Positions 39,441 through 47,541 of a stretch of 64,000 bases of DNA are shown piece after piece (positions within the stretch are counted from its first letter, which is position 1; each line of letters starts with the position of its first letter). The notes beneath the pieces were generated by a model. The model saw only the letters and a program-made list of their open reading frames with translations, searched no databases and was not told where the DNA came from. The stretch comes from Ideonella sp. (GTDB taxonomy: Bacteria > Pseudomonadota > Gammaproteobacteria > Burkholderiales > Burkholderiaceae_C), in the NCBI GenBank assembly GCA_016721465.1, contig JADKIA010000004.1, positions 124,001 to 188,000 of the forward strand. Direction: 5' to 3'. Both the position numbers and the translations under genes were made by a program.

Positions 39441-39457
39441 TGCGCCCAGAAGTCCAA
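39428..39457 (-). promoter_or_regulatory. Sigma-70 promoter of the radical SAM gene
   Basis: On the minus strand TTGGAC (39457-39452), an 18-bp spacer and TATATT (39433-39428) form a good promoter inside the short dnaB-downstream gap. The start of transcription is predicted 7 nt after the -10, at 39421, which is the A of the ATG. Confidence 0.7.
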
Positions 39458-39465
39458 TCCGACTT

Positions 39466-40878
39466 TCAGTACTCCCCGCTGCCCAGGCTGCCTGGCGCCA
39501 GGTTGTCGAACTTGGTCAATGGTTTCAGGAAGGTGAGCTTGATCGTGCCCACCGGACCATTGCGCTGCTTGCCGATGATGATCTCGGCCACGCCAGGCTC
39601 CTTGCTTTCCTTGTTGTAGTAGTCGTCGCGGTAGATGAAGGTGATGACGTCGGCGTCCTGCTCGATGGCGCCGGACTCGCGCAGGTCGCTCATCATCGGG
39701 CGCTTGTCGGTGCGCGACTCGACACTTCGGTTCAGCTGCGACAAGGCGATCACCGGGCATTGCAGCTCCTTGGCCAAGGCCTTCAAGCCGCGCGAGATTT
39801 CGCTGATCTCGGTGGCGCGGTTTTCACCGCTGCTGCTGTTGGTCCCGCTCATCAGTTGCAGGTAGTCGATGACGATCAGGCCAAGCGAGCCAAACTGGCG
39901 GGCCATGCGCCTGGATCGGGCGCGCAGTTCGGCCGGGTTGAGTGCCGGCGTCTCGTCGATGTAGATCTGGGCCTTGCCCAGCTTGTCGACGGCCTCGGTC
40001 AGTCGGCCCCATTCGTCGTCCCGCAAGGCGCCGGTGCGCAAGTGCTGCTGGTCGATGCGGCCAAGCGAACCCACCATGCGAAGCGCCAGCTGGGACGCCC
40101 CCATTTCCATCGAGAACACCAACACCGGCAAGCCTTCCTGCACGGCCACAGCCTCGGCGATGTTGAGCGCGAAGGCGGTCTTGCCCATCGAGGGCCGCGC
40201 CGCGAGGACGATCAGGTCGCCCTTCTGCAAGCCAGCGGTCATGCGGTCCAGGTCGTAGAAACCGGTGCGCACGCCCGTCACTTCCTCGGCGCCGTTTTCG
40301 GCCAGCTCGTTCACCCGGTCGATCAGCTGCACGACCAGCTTGTCGATGCCGATGAAGCCCTGCTTGTTGCGCGAACCCTCTTCGCCAATCTTGAAGATGC
40401 GCCCTTCCGCTTCATCCAGGATCTGCGACACCGCCCGGCCCTGCGGGTTGAAGGCATTGGTGGCGATCTCGTCGCTGGCCGAGATGAGCTTGCGCAGGAT
40501 CGCACGCTCGCGCACGATCTCGGCATAACGCCTCAAGTTAGCGGCACTCGGCACGCTTTGCGCCAGGTCATTGAGGTACTTCAACCCGCCGCAGGCCTCG
40601 GCCTTGCCGTTGTTCTGCAACTGTTCGTAGACGGTGATCACGTCGGCCGGCTTGTTGCCACCAATCAGCGTGGCAATCGCCGTGAAGATCTCGCGGTGCT
40701 CGTAGCGGTAGAAATCACTCTCGGTGACCTGGTCCCCGGCACGATCCCAAGCGGTGTTGTCGATGAGCAGGCCACCCAGAACGCTCTGCTCAGCCTCGCT
40801 GGAATGCGGCGGAACGCGCAGACGCGCGACCTCATCATCGACGGGGCCGGATCCGGAGGACTTGAAGACGACTGACAT
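39466..40878 (-). CDS. dnaB: Replicative DNA helicase DnaB
   Basis: The product is 470 residues from MSVVFKSSGSGPVDDE. The N-terminal helical domain (PPHSSEAEQSVLGGLLID) binds primase. The RecA-like motor has Walker A in LAARPSMGKTAFALN and later conserved VIDYLQLM and ALSQLNRSVE. No intein is present. It is the ring helicase of the fork. It lies behind the rplI terminator, so it probably has its own promoter; a weak TATCAT at 40888-40893 (minus) is the only candidate. Confidence 0.97.
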   Translation of the reverse strand: MSVVFKSSGSGPVDDEVARLRVPPHSSEAEQSVLGGLLIDNTAWDRAGDQVTESDFYRYEHREIFTAIATLIGGNKPADVITVYEQLQNNGKAEACGGLKYLNDLAQSVPSAANLRRYAEIVRERAILRKLISASDEIATNAFNPQGRAVSQILDEAEGRIFKIGEEGSRNKQGFIGIDKLVVQLIDRVNELAENGAEEVTGVRTGFYDLDRMTAGLQKGDLIVLAARPSMGKTAFALNIAEAVAVQEGLPVLVFSMEMGASQLALRMVGSLGRIDQQHLRTGALRDDEWGRLTEAVDKLGKAQIYIDETPALNPAELRARSRRMARQFGSLGLIVIDYLQLMSGTNSSSGENRATEISEISRGLKALAKELQCPVIALSQLNRSVESRTDKRPMMSDLRESGAIEQDADVITFIYRDDYYNKESKEPGVAEIIIGKQRNGPVGTIKLTFLKPLTKFDNLAPGSLGSGEY

Positions 40879-40926
40879 GGTGACGGGATGATAGGTGGCC
40901 AAGCCAACTTCCGCAGTGCACAAGCC

Positions 40927-40935
40927 TGTGGAAAA
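40927..40935 (-). promoter_or_regulatory. Candidate DnaA box upstream of dnaB
   Basis: On the minus strand TTTTCCACA fits the relaxed DnaA box consensus TTWTNCACA. It sits about 50 bp upstream of the dnaB ATG and downstream of the rplI terminator, within the likely dnaB promoter region. A single short site can occur by chance. Confidence 0.35.
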
Positions 40936-40973
40936 CCGGGGGAGCTGCTGTTGAAAACGACGCGCCCAGACGC

Positions 40974-41000
40974 AAAAAGGGCCGGCACTGGGCCGGCCCT
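40974..41000 (-). terminator. Rho-independent terminator after rplI
   Basis: GGGCCGGC (40979-40986) pairs with GCCGGCCC (40992-40999) around a 5-nt loop, extended by one A-T pair, followed on the minus strand by TTTTT. It begins 27 bp after the rplI stop and separates the ribosomal protein genes from dnaB. Confidence 0.88.
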
Positions 41001-41026
41001 GCTCAGAGCCCGCAGGCCTGGTGTCG

Positions 41027-41479
41027 TCAGTCGGTCTCGGGAACCACGTGCACGGTGACTTCCACCAGAACGTCCGTGTGGGCGGCCACCGACACCGGGT
41101 GCTCACCCACCGTCTTCAGCGGGCCGGTGGGCATGCGCACTTGCGCCTTGGCAATGTCGAAGCCCATCTTTTTCAGGCCGTCCGCGATATCGGCGTTGGT
41201 CACCGAACCGAACAGGCGACCATCGACACCGGACTTCTGGCTGATCTTGACGGTCTTGCCACTCAGCTTCTCGCCCAGCGACTGGGCGGCCAGCAGCTTG
41301 TCGGCAGCCACCTTCTCGAGATCCGCGCGGCGGACTTCGAATTCCTTGATGGCGGCTTCCGTGGCACGGCGGGCACGCTTGGTCGGGATCAGGTAGTTGC
41401 GGGCGAAGCCGTCCTTGACCTTGACCACATCACCGAGGTTGCCCAGGTTGGCCATCTTTTCGAGCAGGATCACTTGCAT
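41027..41479 (-). CDS. rplI: 50S ribosomal protein L9
   Basis: The product is 150 residues. The N-terminal domain MQVILLEKMANLGNLGDVVKVKDGFARNYLIP is the L9 signature. A long connecting helix and a C-terminal domain follow (SVTNADIADGLKKMGFDI). It binds 23S rRNA near the L1 stalk base. It is the last gene of the rpsF operon before a terminator, 13 bp after rpsR. Confidence 0.97.
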   Translation of the reverse strand: MQVILLEKMANLGNLGDVVKVKDGFARNYLIPTKRARRATEAAIKEFEVRRADLEKVAADKLLAAQSLGEKLSGKTVKISQKSGVDGRLFGSVTNADIADGLKKMGFDIAKAQVRMPTGPLKTVGEHPVSVAAHTDVLVEVTVHVVPETD

Positions 41480-41492
41480 GTTGTCGGCTCCT

Positions 41493-41783
41493 TCAAACGC
41501 GATGCTGGTCGCTGTAGGGCAGCAAGGCCAGGAAGCGCGCGCGTTTGATCGCGGTGGTCAACTGCCGCTGGAAGAACGCGCGCGTGCCGGTCAGGCGTGC
41601 GGGCGTGATCTTGCCGTTCTCGCCGATGAAGTCACGCAGGGTGTCGACATCCTTGTAGTCGATCTCCGTGACACCGGTGACGGTGAAACGGCAGAAGCGC
41701 TTGCGCTTGAACAGCAGCGATTGCTGGTTGCGCTTGGGCTTGCGGTCCTTGGAAAACTTACCTTTACCACGGGGCGGGGGCAT
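41493..41783 (-). CDS. rpsR: 30S ribosomal protein S18
   Basis: The product is 96 residues, with a basic N-terminal tail (KGKFSKDRKPKRNQQSLLFKR) slightly longer than in E. coli. The core FIGENGKITPARLTGTRAFFQRQLTTAIKRARFLALLPY is typical. It pairs with S6 on the platform of the small subunit. GAGGTG precedes the ATG. Confidence 0.97.
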   Translation of the reverse strand: MPPPRGKGKFSKDRKPKRNQQSLLFKRKRFCRFTVTGVTEIDYKDVDTLRDFIGENGKITPARLTGTRAFFQRQLTTAIKRARFLALLPYSDQHRV

Positions 41784-41795
41784 GGTGCACCTCTT

Positions 41796-42131
41796 TCAAT
41801 TGATTGCTGTGGGCGTTGGATCTGCGGACAACGAAGTGACATGGAACAACAGGCCGCGTCCATTGCGTGCTGCTGCCAGGAAGCCGGCAAAACTGCCATG
41901 GCTGCCCAGCGTCAGCGCGCCGATGGGCCGTGTGATCGCTCCGACCCCGACCGCCTTGATCTCCATGGAGACCTTTCTCGGCTGGCCGTCTTCGGAGACC
42001 GTCGACTCGTGCTTGAGCACCAGGTCGAGGGCCGGAAGCCCGGCGGGGGTGTAGCGCACGGCGCCACGTTCGACCAGCTGCGCCGTCAGAACCATTCGGT
42101 TCAGTGTGGCGGCTCGGTCGGGCGCGGCCAT
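41796..42131 (-). CDS. priB: Primosomal replication protein N (PriB)
   Basis: The product is 111 residues from MAAPDRAATLNRMVLTAQL; the Met at residue 13 is an alternative start. It is a single OB-fold of the SSB family: GAVRYTPAGLPALDLVLKHES, then FAGFLAAARNGRGLLFHVTSL. It acts in replication restart with PriA. It lies in its usual place between rpsF and rpsR, 11 bp after rpsF. Confidence 0.93.
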   Translation of the reverse strand: MAAPDRAATLNRMVLTAQLVERGAVRYTPAGLPALDLVLKHESTVSEDGQPRKVSMEIKAVGVGAITRPIGALTLGSHGSFAGFLAAARNGRGLLFHVTSLSADPTPTAIN

Positions 42132-42142
42132 CGCTGTCGATG

Positions 42143-42511
42143 TCAGGCGCTGGCCTCCTGGGGAGCTGGAGACTTGCGGCTCTCTTCCTTCTCGACGGCC
42201 TTCATCATCACCGAAGGCGTGGTCTCGGCCTTGGCCTTGACGACGGTCAGGTGACGCAGTACCGCGTCGTTGTAACGAAAGCCCGTCTCGATCTCGGCCA
42301 ACGTCTCGCCAGTCACTTCGATGTTCAGGCACAGGTAATGCGCCTTGGCCAGTTTCTGGATCATGTAGGACAGCTGACGCCGACCCCAGTCCTCGACCCG
42401 ATGCACCTTGCCGCCAGCAGCGGTGACGATGCCCTTGTAACGTTCCAGCATGGCTGGAACCTGCTCGCTTTGGTCCGGATGGACCACGAGCACGATCTCG
42501 TAGTGACGCAT
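42143..42511 (-). CDS. rpsF: 30S ribosomal protein S6
   Basis: The product is 122 residues. The ATG at 42511 (MRHYEIVLVVHPDQSEQ) is preferred over a GTG two codons upstream because AAGGAG sits 5 bp before it. The fold core YMIQKLAKAHYLCLNIE is clear. The Lys/Glu-rich tail extends past the domain. It binds S18, and the S6:S18 pair often represses its own leader. Confidence 0.97.
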   Translation of the reverse strand: MRHYEIVLVVHPDQSEQVPAMLERYKGIVTAAGGKVHRVEDWGRRQLSYMIQKLAKAHYLCLNIEVTGETLAEIETGFRYNDAVLRHLTVVKAKAETTPSVMMKAVEKEESRKSPAPQEASA

Positions 42512-42654
42512 GAACACTCCTTGTGGTTTCCGTTGAATCGGAAGCCGCCCGTCAGCACCCGCACGCGTCAGCGCAGGCGCCTTGCCCGGTGCGGCAAGTT
42601 GGCTTTTCGCAGGCTCAGGCGTGTTGCCAGAGCCCAGGAAAGCCCGTGATTATA
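42512..42654 (-). promoter_or_regulatory. rpsF promoter and leader, with a candidate S6:S18-binding hairpin
   Basis: A consensus -10, TATAAT, on the minus strand (42654-42649) has no good -35. It would give a leader of about 130 nt. In it CTTGCC pairs with GGCAAG (42598-42581), with the loop GCACCG presenting CCG. Known S6:S18 leader motifs show a CCG trinucleotide in a hairpin. The promoter is fairly secure; the S6:S18 site is inference. Confidence 0.5.
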
Positions 42655-42699
42655 GCCAGAATGCAAAAGCCAATACGCTGCGCATCCCTGGCCATTCAT

Positions 42700-45108
42700 T
42701 CAGCGTGCGGCCAGCCGCAGCCAGGTGTCGACCACCGAATCGGGGTTCAACGAGATGGACACGATGCCTTCGGAGGCCAGCCAGTCTGCGAAGTCAGGGT
42801 GATCACTGGGTCCCTGGCCGCAGATGCCAACGTACTTGCCCGTGGCGCGACAGGCGGTGATGGCGCGCGAGATCAAGGCCTTGACCGCCGGGTCGCGCTC
42901 GTCGAAGTCTTCGGTCAACTGCGCCAGACCAGAATCACGGTCCAGACCCAAGGTGAGTTGGGTCAGATCGTTGGAGCCGATCGACATGCCATCGAAATGC
43001 TCCAGAAACTGATCCGCCAGGATCGCGTTGCTCGGCACCTCGCACATCATGATCAGGCGCAAGCCGTTCTGGCCCCGGGCCAGGCCCCGCTCCGCCAGCA
43101 TCTGGGTCACGCGCTGGGCTTGCCGGACGGTGCGCACAAAGGGCACCATGATCTCCACATTGGTCAGGCCCATGTCGTTGCGCACGCGCTTGAGCGCCTC
43201 GCACTCCATCGCAAAGGCATCGGCAAACTCTCCGCTGATGTAGCGCGAGGCCCCGCGGAAACCCAGCATGGGGTTCTCTTCATCCGGCTCATAGCGCGAT
43301 CCGCCGATGAGTTTCTTGTACTCGTTCGACTTGAAGTCGGACAGCCGCACGATCACTGTCTTGGGCCAGAAGGCGGCCGCAATCGAGGCCACGCCTTCGA
43401 CCAGCTTGTCCACATAGAAAGCCCGTGGCGAGGCGTGCCCTCGGGCCACCGATTCCACGGCCTTCTTCAGATCCGGATCGATGTTCGGGTAGTCGAGGAT
43501 GGCCTTCGGGTGCACGCCAATGTTGTTGTTGATGATGAACTCGAGCCGCGCCAGACCCACCCCGGAATTCGGAATCTGCGCGAAGTCGAAGGCCAAGGTC
43601 GGGTTGCCGACATTCATCATGATCTTGATCGGGCAGTAGGGCAGTTCGCCGCGCCTGACCTCCGTGACCTCGGTCTCGAGCAGGCCGTCATAGATGAAGC
43701 CGGTGTCGCCTTCGCTGCACACCACGGTCACCAATGCACCGTCTGTCAACTTCTCGGTCGCATCACCGCAGCCCACCACCGCCGGAATGCCCAGTTCGCG
43801 GGCGATGATTGCCGCGTGGCAGGTGCGTCCACCCCGGTTGGTGACGATGGCGCTGGCGCGCTTCATCACCGGTTCCCAATTGGGGTCGGTCATGTCGGTG
43901 ACCAGCACGTCGCCAGGCTGCACCTTGTCCATCTCTGCGGTGGAACTCACCAGGCGAACCGGCCCGGTGCCGATCTTCTGGCCGATGGCGCGACCCTCGA
44001 CCAAGACGGTCGTCGACTGCCCCACCCCCACCTTCAGCTTGTACTTGTGCTCGACCTGACCGGCCGACTGACTCTTCACGGTTTCCGGCCGCGCCTGCAA
44101 GATGTAGAGCAACCCGTCGACACCGTCCTTGCCCCACTCGATGTCCATCGGACGGCCATAGTGCTTCTCGATGATCAGCGCATAGCGGGCCAGTTCGATC
44201 ACGTCGGCGTCGAGCAGTGCGTATCGATTGCGCATCTCAGGCGGCGTGTCCACCGTGCGCACCAGGCGTCCGGTGGCCTTGCGCTCCTGCGTTGACGCAA
44301 ACTCCATGCGGATGAGCTTGGATCCGAGCGTGCGACGAATGATCGGCAGCTTGCCGGTGCGCAGACCGGGCTTGTGCACGTAGAACTCGTCCGGGTTCAC
44401 GGCGCCCTGCACCACCGTTTCGCCCAGCCCGTAGCTTGCCGTGATGAGCACCACGTCCTCGAAGCCGGATTCGGTGTCGATGGTGAACATCACACCGGCC
44501 GCGCCGAGGTCGGAGCGCACCATGCGCTGCACGCCAGCGGACAAGGCCACGTCGGCATGGGCAAAGCCCTTGTGCACGCGGTAACTGATGGCCCGGTCGT
44601 TGTACAGCGAGGCGAACACCTCCTTCATCTTGTGCAGCACATCGGCAATGCCATGCACGTTGAGAAAGGTCTCCTGCTGGCCCGCAAACGACGCGTCCGG
44701 AAGGTCTTCGGCCGTGGCCGAAGACCGCACTGCGAAGCTGGCGTCGGCATTGCCCCGGCCGAGTTCGGCAAACGACTCTCGAACCGCCGCCTCGAAGTCG
44801 GCCGGGAAAGGCGCTTCGGTGACCCACTGCCGGATCTCGGCGCCCGCCACGGCCAGCGCTTTCACGTCATCGATGTCCAGCGCGGCCAGACGCGCGTTGA
44901 TCTTGTCGGTCAGGCCACCGTGCTGCAGAAACTGCCGAAACGCATGCGCTGTGGTGGCAAAACCACCGGGCACCCGCACACCAGAGGCTGCCAATTGGCT
45001 GATCATTTCGCCGAGGCTGGCGTTCTTTCCACCGACCACCTCGACATCGGTCATCCTCAGATGTTCAAACGGCACGACCAGGGCGGTCGCGATTTGCGGT
45101 GAAGACAT
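42700..45108 (-). CDS. ppsA: Phosphoenolpyruvate synthase
   Basis: The 802-residue product converts pyruvate plus ATP to PEP, AMP and phosphate in gluconeogenesis. The start is at MSSPQIATALVVPFEHLRM. The N-terminal nucleotide-binding domain has VGGKNASLGEMISQL and AVRSSATAEDLPDASFAGQQET. The swivelling His domain has GGRTCHAAIIARELGIPAV. The C-terminal PEP-binding barrel ends with IGSNDLTQLTLGLDRDS and the active Cys in YVGICGQGPSDHPDF. Its regulator ppsR is divergent. Confidence 0.96.
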   Translation of the reverse strand: MSSPQIATALVVPFEHLRMTDVEVVGGKNASLGEMISQLAASGVRVPGGFATTAHAFRQFLQHGGLTDKINARLAALDIDDVKALAVAGAEIRQWVTEAPFPADFEAAVRESFAELGRGNADASFAVRSSATAEDLPDASFAGQQETFLNVHGIADVLHKMKEVFASLYNDRAISYRVHKGFAHADVALSAGVQRMVRSDLGAAGVMFTIDTESGFEDVVLITASYGLGETVVQGAVNPDEFYVHKPGLRTGKLPIIRRTLGSKLIRMEFASTQERKATGRLVRTVDTPPEMRNRYALLDADVIELARYALIIEKHYGRPMDIEWGKDGVDGLLYILQARPETVKSQSAGQVEHKYKLKVGVGQSTTVLVEGRAIGQKIGTGPVRLVSSTAEMDKVQPGDVLVTDMTDPNWEPVMKRASAIVTNRGGRTCHAAIIARELGIPAVVGCGDATEKLTDGALVTVVCSEGDTGFIYDGLLETEVTEVRRGELPYCPIKIMMNVGNPTLAFDFAQIPNSGVGLARLEFIINNNIGVHPKAILDYPNIDPDLKKAVESVARGHASPRAFYVDKLVEGVASIAAAFWPKTVIVRLSDFKSNEYKKLIGGSRYEPDEENPMLGFRGASRYISGEFADAFAMECEALKRVRNDMGLTNVEIMVPFVRTVRQAQRVTQMLAERGLARGQNGLRLIMMCEVPSNAILADQFLEHFDGMSIGSNDLTQLTLGLDRDSGLAQLTEDFDERDPAVKALISRAITACRATGKYVGICGQGPSDHPDFADWLASEGIVSISLNPDSVVDTWLRLAAR

Positions 45109-45172
45109 GGGAGAGCTCCGTGATGGTGAGAAACCCGTGCGGCCCGGAAAACGACACCGGCCCACGTCCCCG

Positions 45173-45190
45173 CGCTCGATGCATCGAGCG
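45173..45190. promoter_or_regulatory. Perfect 18-bp palindrome between ppsA and ppsR
   Basis: CGCTCGATGCATCGAGCG is fully self-complementary (9-bp half-sites, no spacer). It lies in the 191-bp divergent region, 65 bp upstream of ppsA and 110 bp upstream of ppsR. No regulator family is recognised. No convincing promoter pair was found in the rest of the gap; TATGAT (45254-45259) is a possible ppsR -10. Confidence 0.55.
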
Positions 45191-45299
45191 TTGCAAGGGA
45201 GGGGATCATCACGGGTGTCACTGCATCAGGCCTGTTGGCGTGATTCTAGGGTCTATGATCTTCTCAACTCGTCTCTGGCCGCCCGAAGCCGCACCCGCC

Positions 45300-46124
45300 A
45301 TGCCCCACCGCAGTGTGTTCTTTGTCTCGGACGGCACCGGCATCACCGCCGAGACCTTTGGCAATTCGATCCTGGCGCAGTTTTCGACCAAACCCCGCCA
45401 CGTTCGCCGCCCGTTCATCGACACCCTGGACAAGGCGCGTTCGGTGGTGGCGGAGATCAACCAGGTGACCGAATCCGAAGGGCGGCGCCCCATTGTCTTC
45501 ATCACCTTGGTCAACGACGAGGTGCGCGACATCGTGACCGCGCCGAACTGCCGCGGCATGGTCATGGACATGTTCAAGGTGTTCGTCGAGCCTCTCGAAG
45601 TCGAGTTCGGCATGAAGAGCAACCACCGGGTCGGGCGATTCTCGGATGCCGCGAAGAGCTCCGAGTACAACGAGCGCATCGAGGCCATCAACTTCTCGCT
45701 CGCGCATGACGACGGCCAATCGGCGCGCAATCTCGATTCGGCGGACGTGATCCTGCTCGGCGTGAGCCGCTGCGGCAAGACGCCCACCACCCTCTACCTG
45801 GCCATGCAGCACGGCATCAAGGCGGCCAATTATCCGTTGATCCCTGAGGACTTCGAGCGCAAGAAATTGCCCTCGGCCATCGTTGCCCATTTGAGCAAGT
45901 GCTTCGGCCTGACCATCGACCCAGCGCGCCTGTCGCAGATCCGCAATGAGCGCCGGCCAGACAGCAAGTACGCGTCCATCGAGAACTGTCGCCACGAGGT
46001 GCACGAGGCCGAGGCGATGATGCGACGGCACGGCGTGTCGTGGCTGAGTTCGACACACAAGTCCATCGAGGAAATCGCCACCACGATCCTGCGCGACATC
46101 CGGCCGGATCGGCTGATCTACTGA
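45300..46124 (+). CDS. ppsR: PEP synthase regulatory protein (bifunctional kinase/phosphorylase)
   Basis: The product is 274 residues from MPHRSVFFVSDGTGITAE, the conserved N-terminus of the DUF299 family. The P-loop-like ILLGVSRCGKTPTTLYLA binds nucleotide. It phosphorylates PEP synthase on a Thr with ADP and reverses this by phosphorolysis. It is divergent from its target ppsA and converges on the methyltransferase gene with 7 bp between stops. Confidence 0.95.
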   Translation: MPHRSVFFVSDGTGITAETFGNSILAQFSTKPRHVRRPFIDTLDKARSVVAEINQVTESEGRRPIVFITLVNDEVRDIVTAPNCRGMVMDMFKVFVEPLEVEFGMKSNHRVGRFSDAAKSSEYNERIEAINFSLAHDDGQSARNLDSADVILLGVSRCGKTPTTLYLAMQHGIKAANYPLIPEDFERKKLPSAIVAHLSKCFGLTIDPARLSQIRNERRPDSKYASIENCRHEVHEAEAMMRRHGVSWLSSTHKSIEEIATTILRDIRPDRLIY

Positions 46125-46131
46125 TCAGCTG

Positions 46132-46914
46132 TCACGCGTTCTTCTGGCGCAGTCCCTCGTACAGGCAGATCGCTGCCGCAGCGGCAACGTTCAACGACTC
46201 CTCGCCGCCCGGCTGAGGAATGCGCACCACGTGGGCGCAACGTGCCAGCAACTCTGGCGCCAGGCCCTGTCCCTCGTGCCCCATCAACCAGGCGCAGGGC
46301 TGAGGCAACCTGGTCCGGTGCAGGCACTGGGGCGTGTCCAGGCTCGTGCCGACCCATGGAATGGCCAATGCCCCAAGGTCGGCCGGCTTCAGCCCTTCGA
46401 TGAGGTCCAAACCGAAATGCGCGCCCATGCCCGCCCGCAGCACCTTGGGCGACCAAAGCGCTGCCGTGCCCTGCAGCGCCAGCACCTGCGCGATGCCGAA
46501 CGCCGCGGCGGTGCGCAGGATGCTGCCCACATTGCCGGCGTCCTGCACCCGATCAAGCACGACGGTGGGCGCGACAGGCTGGATGGCCGGTGCAACCGGC
46601 AAGGTCAGCACAAAGCCGATCTGCCCTGCCGAAGGCAAGGCGCTGAAGGATTCGAACAGGGCATCGGGAACCAGCGCAATGCGAGGCGCCCATTGCGCAA
46701 GTTGCCGGCGCGGCGCCTGCTGCCAAGCCGACTCTGACACGACCGCTTGCAGCGCGGGCCTGCCGCGCTCGCGCAATGCCGCACACAGGTGCTCGCCCTC
46801 CAACCACAACTCGCCCGCTTTGCGGTACGCGCCCGGGTTTCGACTGAGCTTGCGCAGGCGCAGCAACAAGGGGTTGTCGCGCGACTGGATGATCGATGGC
46901 TCGTGCGGGGACAT
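46132..46914 (-). CDS. SpoU-family RNA 2'-O-methyltransferase
   Basis: The product is 260 residues. An N-terminal substrate-binding part (IIQSRDNPLLLRLRKLSRN, LWLEGEHLCAAL) precedes the SPOUT knot with its three motifs: LDRVQDAGNVGSILRTAAAFG (split), LMGHEGQGLAPEL, and IPQPGGEESLNVAAAAAICLY. It methylates a ribose in rRNA or tRNA; the exact site (RlmB-like or TrmH-like) is not readable. It is the last gene of the rpsB-lpxB run, 6 bp after rnhB. Confidence 0.88.
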   Translation of the reverse strand: MSPHEPSIIQSRDNPLLLRLRKLSRNPGAYRKAGELWLEGEHLCAALRERGRPALQAVVSESAWQQAPRRQLAQWAPRIALVPDALFESFSALPSAGQIGFVLTLPVAPAIQPVAPTVVLDRVQDAGNVGSILRTAAAFGIAQVLALQGTAALWSPKVLRAGMGAHFGLDLIEGLKPADLGALAIPWVGTSLDTPQCLHRTRLPQPCAWLMGHEGQGLAPELLARCAHVVRIPQPGGEESLNVAAAAAICLYEGLRQKNA

Positions 46915-46920
46915 CGGTAC

Positions 46921-47541
46921 TCAGCCCTTCAGCACAGCGTATACCGGTGCAAAGCTGCGCCGATGCTCCTCGCAGGCACCGTGCGCGCGCAAGGCAGCCA
47001 GGTGCTCCGGTGTGGGGTAGCCCTTGTGAGTGGCAAAGCCATACTGCGGGTGCGCCTCGTGCAGCGCCAGGCAAAGTCGGTCTCGGTGCACCTTGGCCAG
47101 GATCGATGCGGCCGAGATGGCCGGCACCTTGGCGTCGCCCTTGACGATGGCCTCGGCGGGCATGCGCAACATGGGCAAGCGATTGCCATCCACCAGCACC
47201 TTGGTCGGCACCAGTCGAAGGCCGTCGACCGCGCGGCGCATCGCCAGCAGCGTGGCCTGCAGGATGTTCAATCGGTCGATCTCCTCGACACTGGCCTCGG
47301 CGATGCAGCAGGCCAGTGCCTTGGCGCGAATCTCGTCGAACAGTCGCTCGCGTCTGAGCGCTGTGAGCTTCTTGGAGTCGGCCAGGCCCTTGATGCGATT
47401 CAGGTCGTCCAGGATCACGGCAGCCGCGACCACCGGGCCCGCCAGAGGTCCGCGGCCGGCCTCGTCCACCCCGGCGAAAAGGCCCGGGCCGTCCCAGACC
47501 AGACCCAATTGCTCAGGCTTGGATGACTTGCGCGATGGCAT
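46921..47541 (-). CDS. rnhB: Ribonuclease HII
   Basis: The 206-residue product removes RNA from RNA-DNA hybrids and misincorporated ribonucleotides. The start is at MPSRKSSKPEQLG, giving a 29-bp overlap with lpxB. The catalytic core GVDEAGRGPLAGPVVAAAVIL, then KVLVDGNRLP and ISAASILAKVHRD are intact. The C-terminus YGFATHKGYPTPEHL is typical. Confidence 0.95.
   Translation of the reverse strand: MPSRKSSKPEQLGLVWDGPGLFAGVDEAGRGPLAGPVVAAAVILDDLNRIKGLADSKKLTALRRERLFDEIRAKALACCIAEASVEEIDRLNILQATLLAMRRAVDGLRLVPTKVLVDGNRLPMLRMPAEAIVKGDAKVPAISAASILAKVHRDRLCLALHEAHPQYGFATHKGYPTPEHLAALRAHGACEEHRRSFAPVYAVLKG

Noticed and set aside
46112..46130. Short inverted repeat at the ppsR stop codon
   Set aside because: The six-base arms have no following T-run; too weak to call a terminator.
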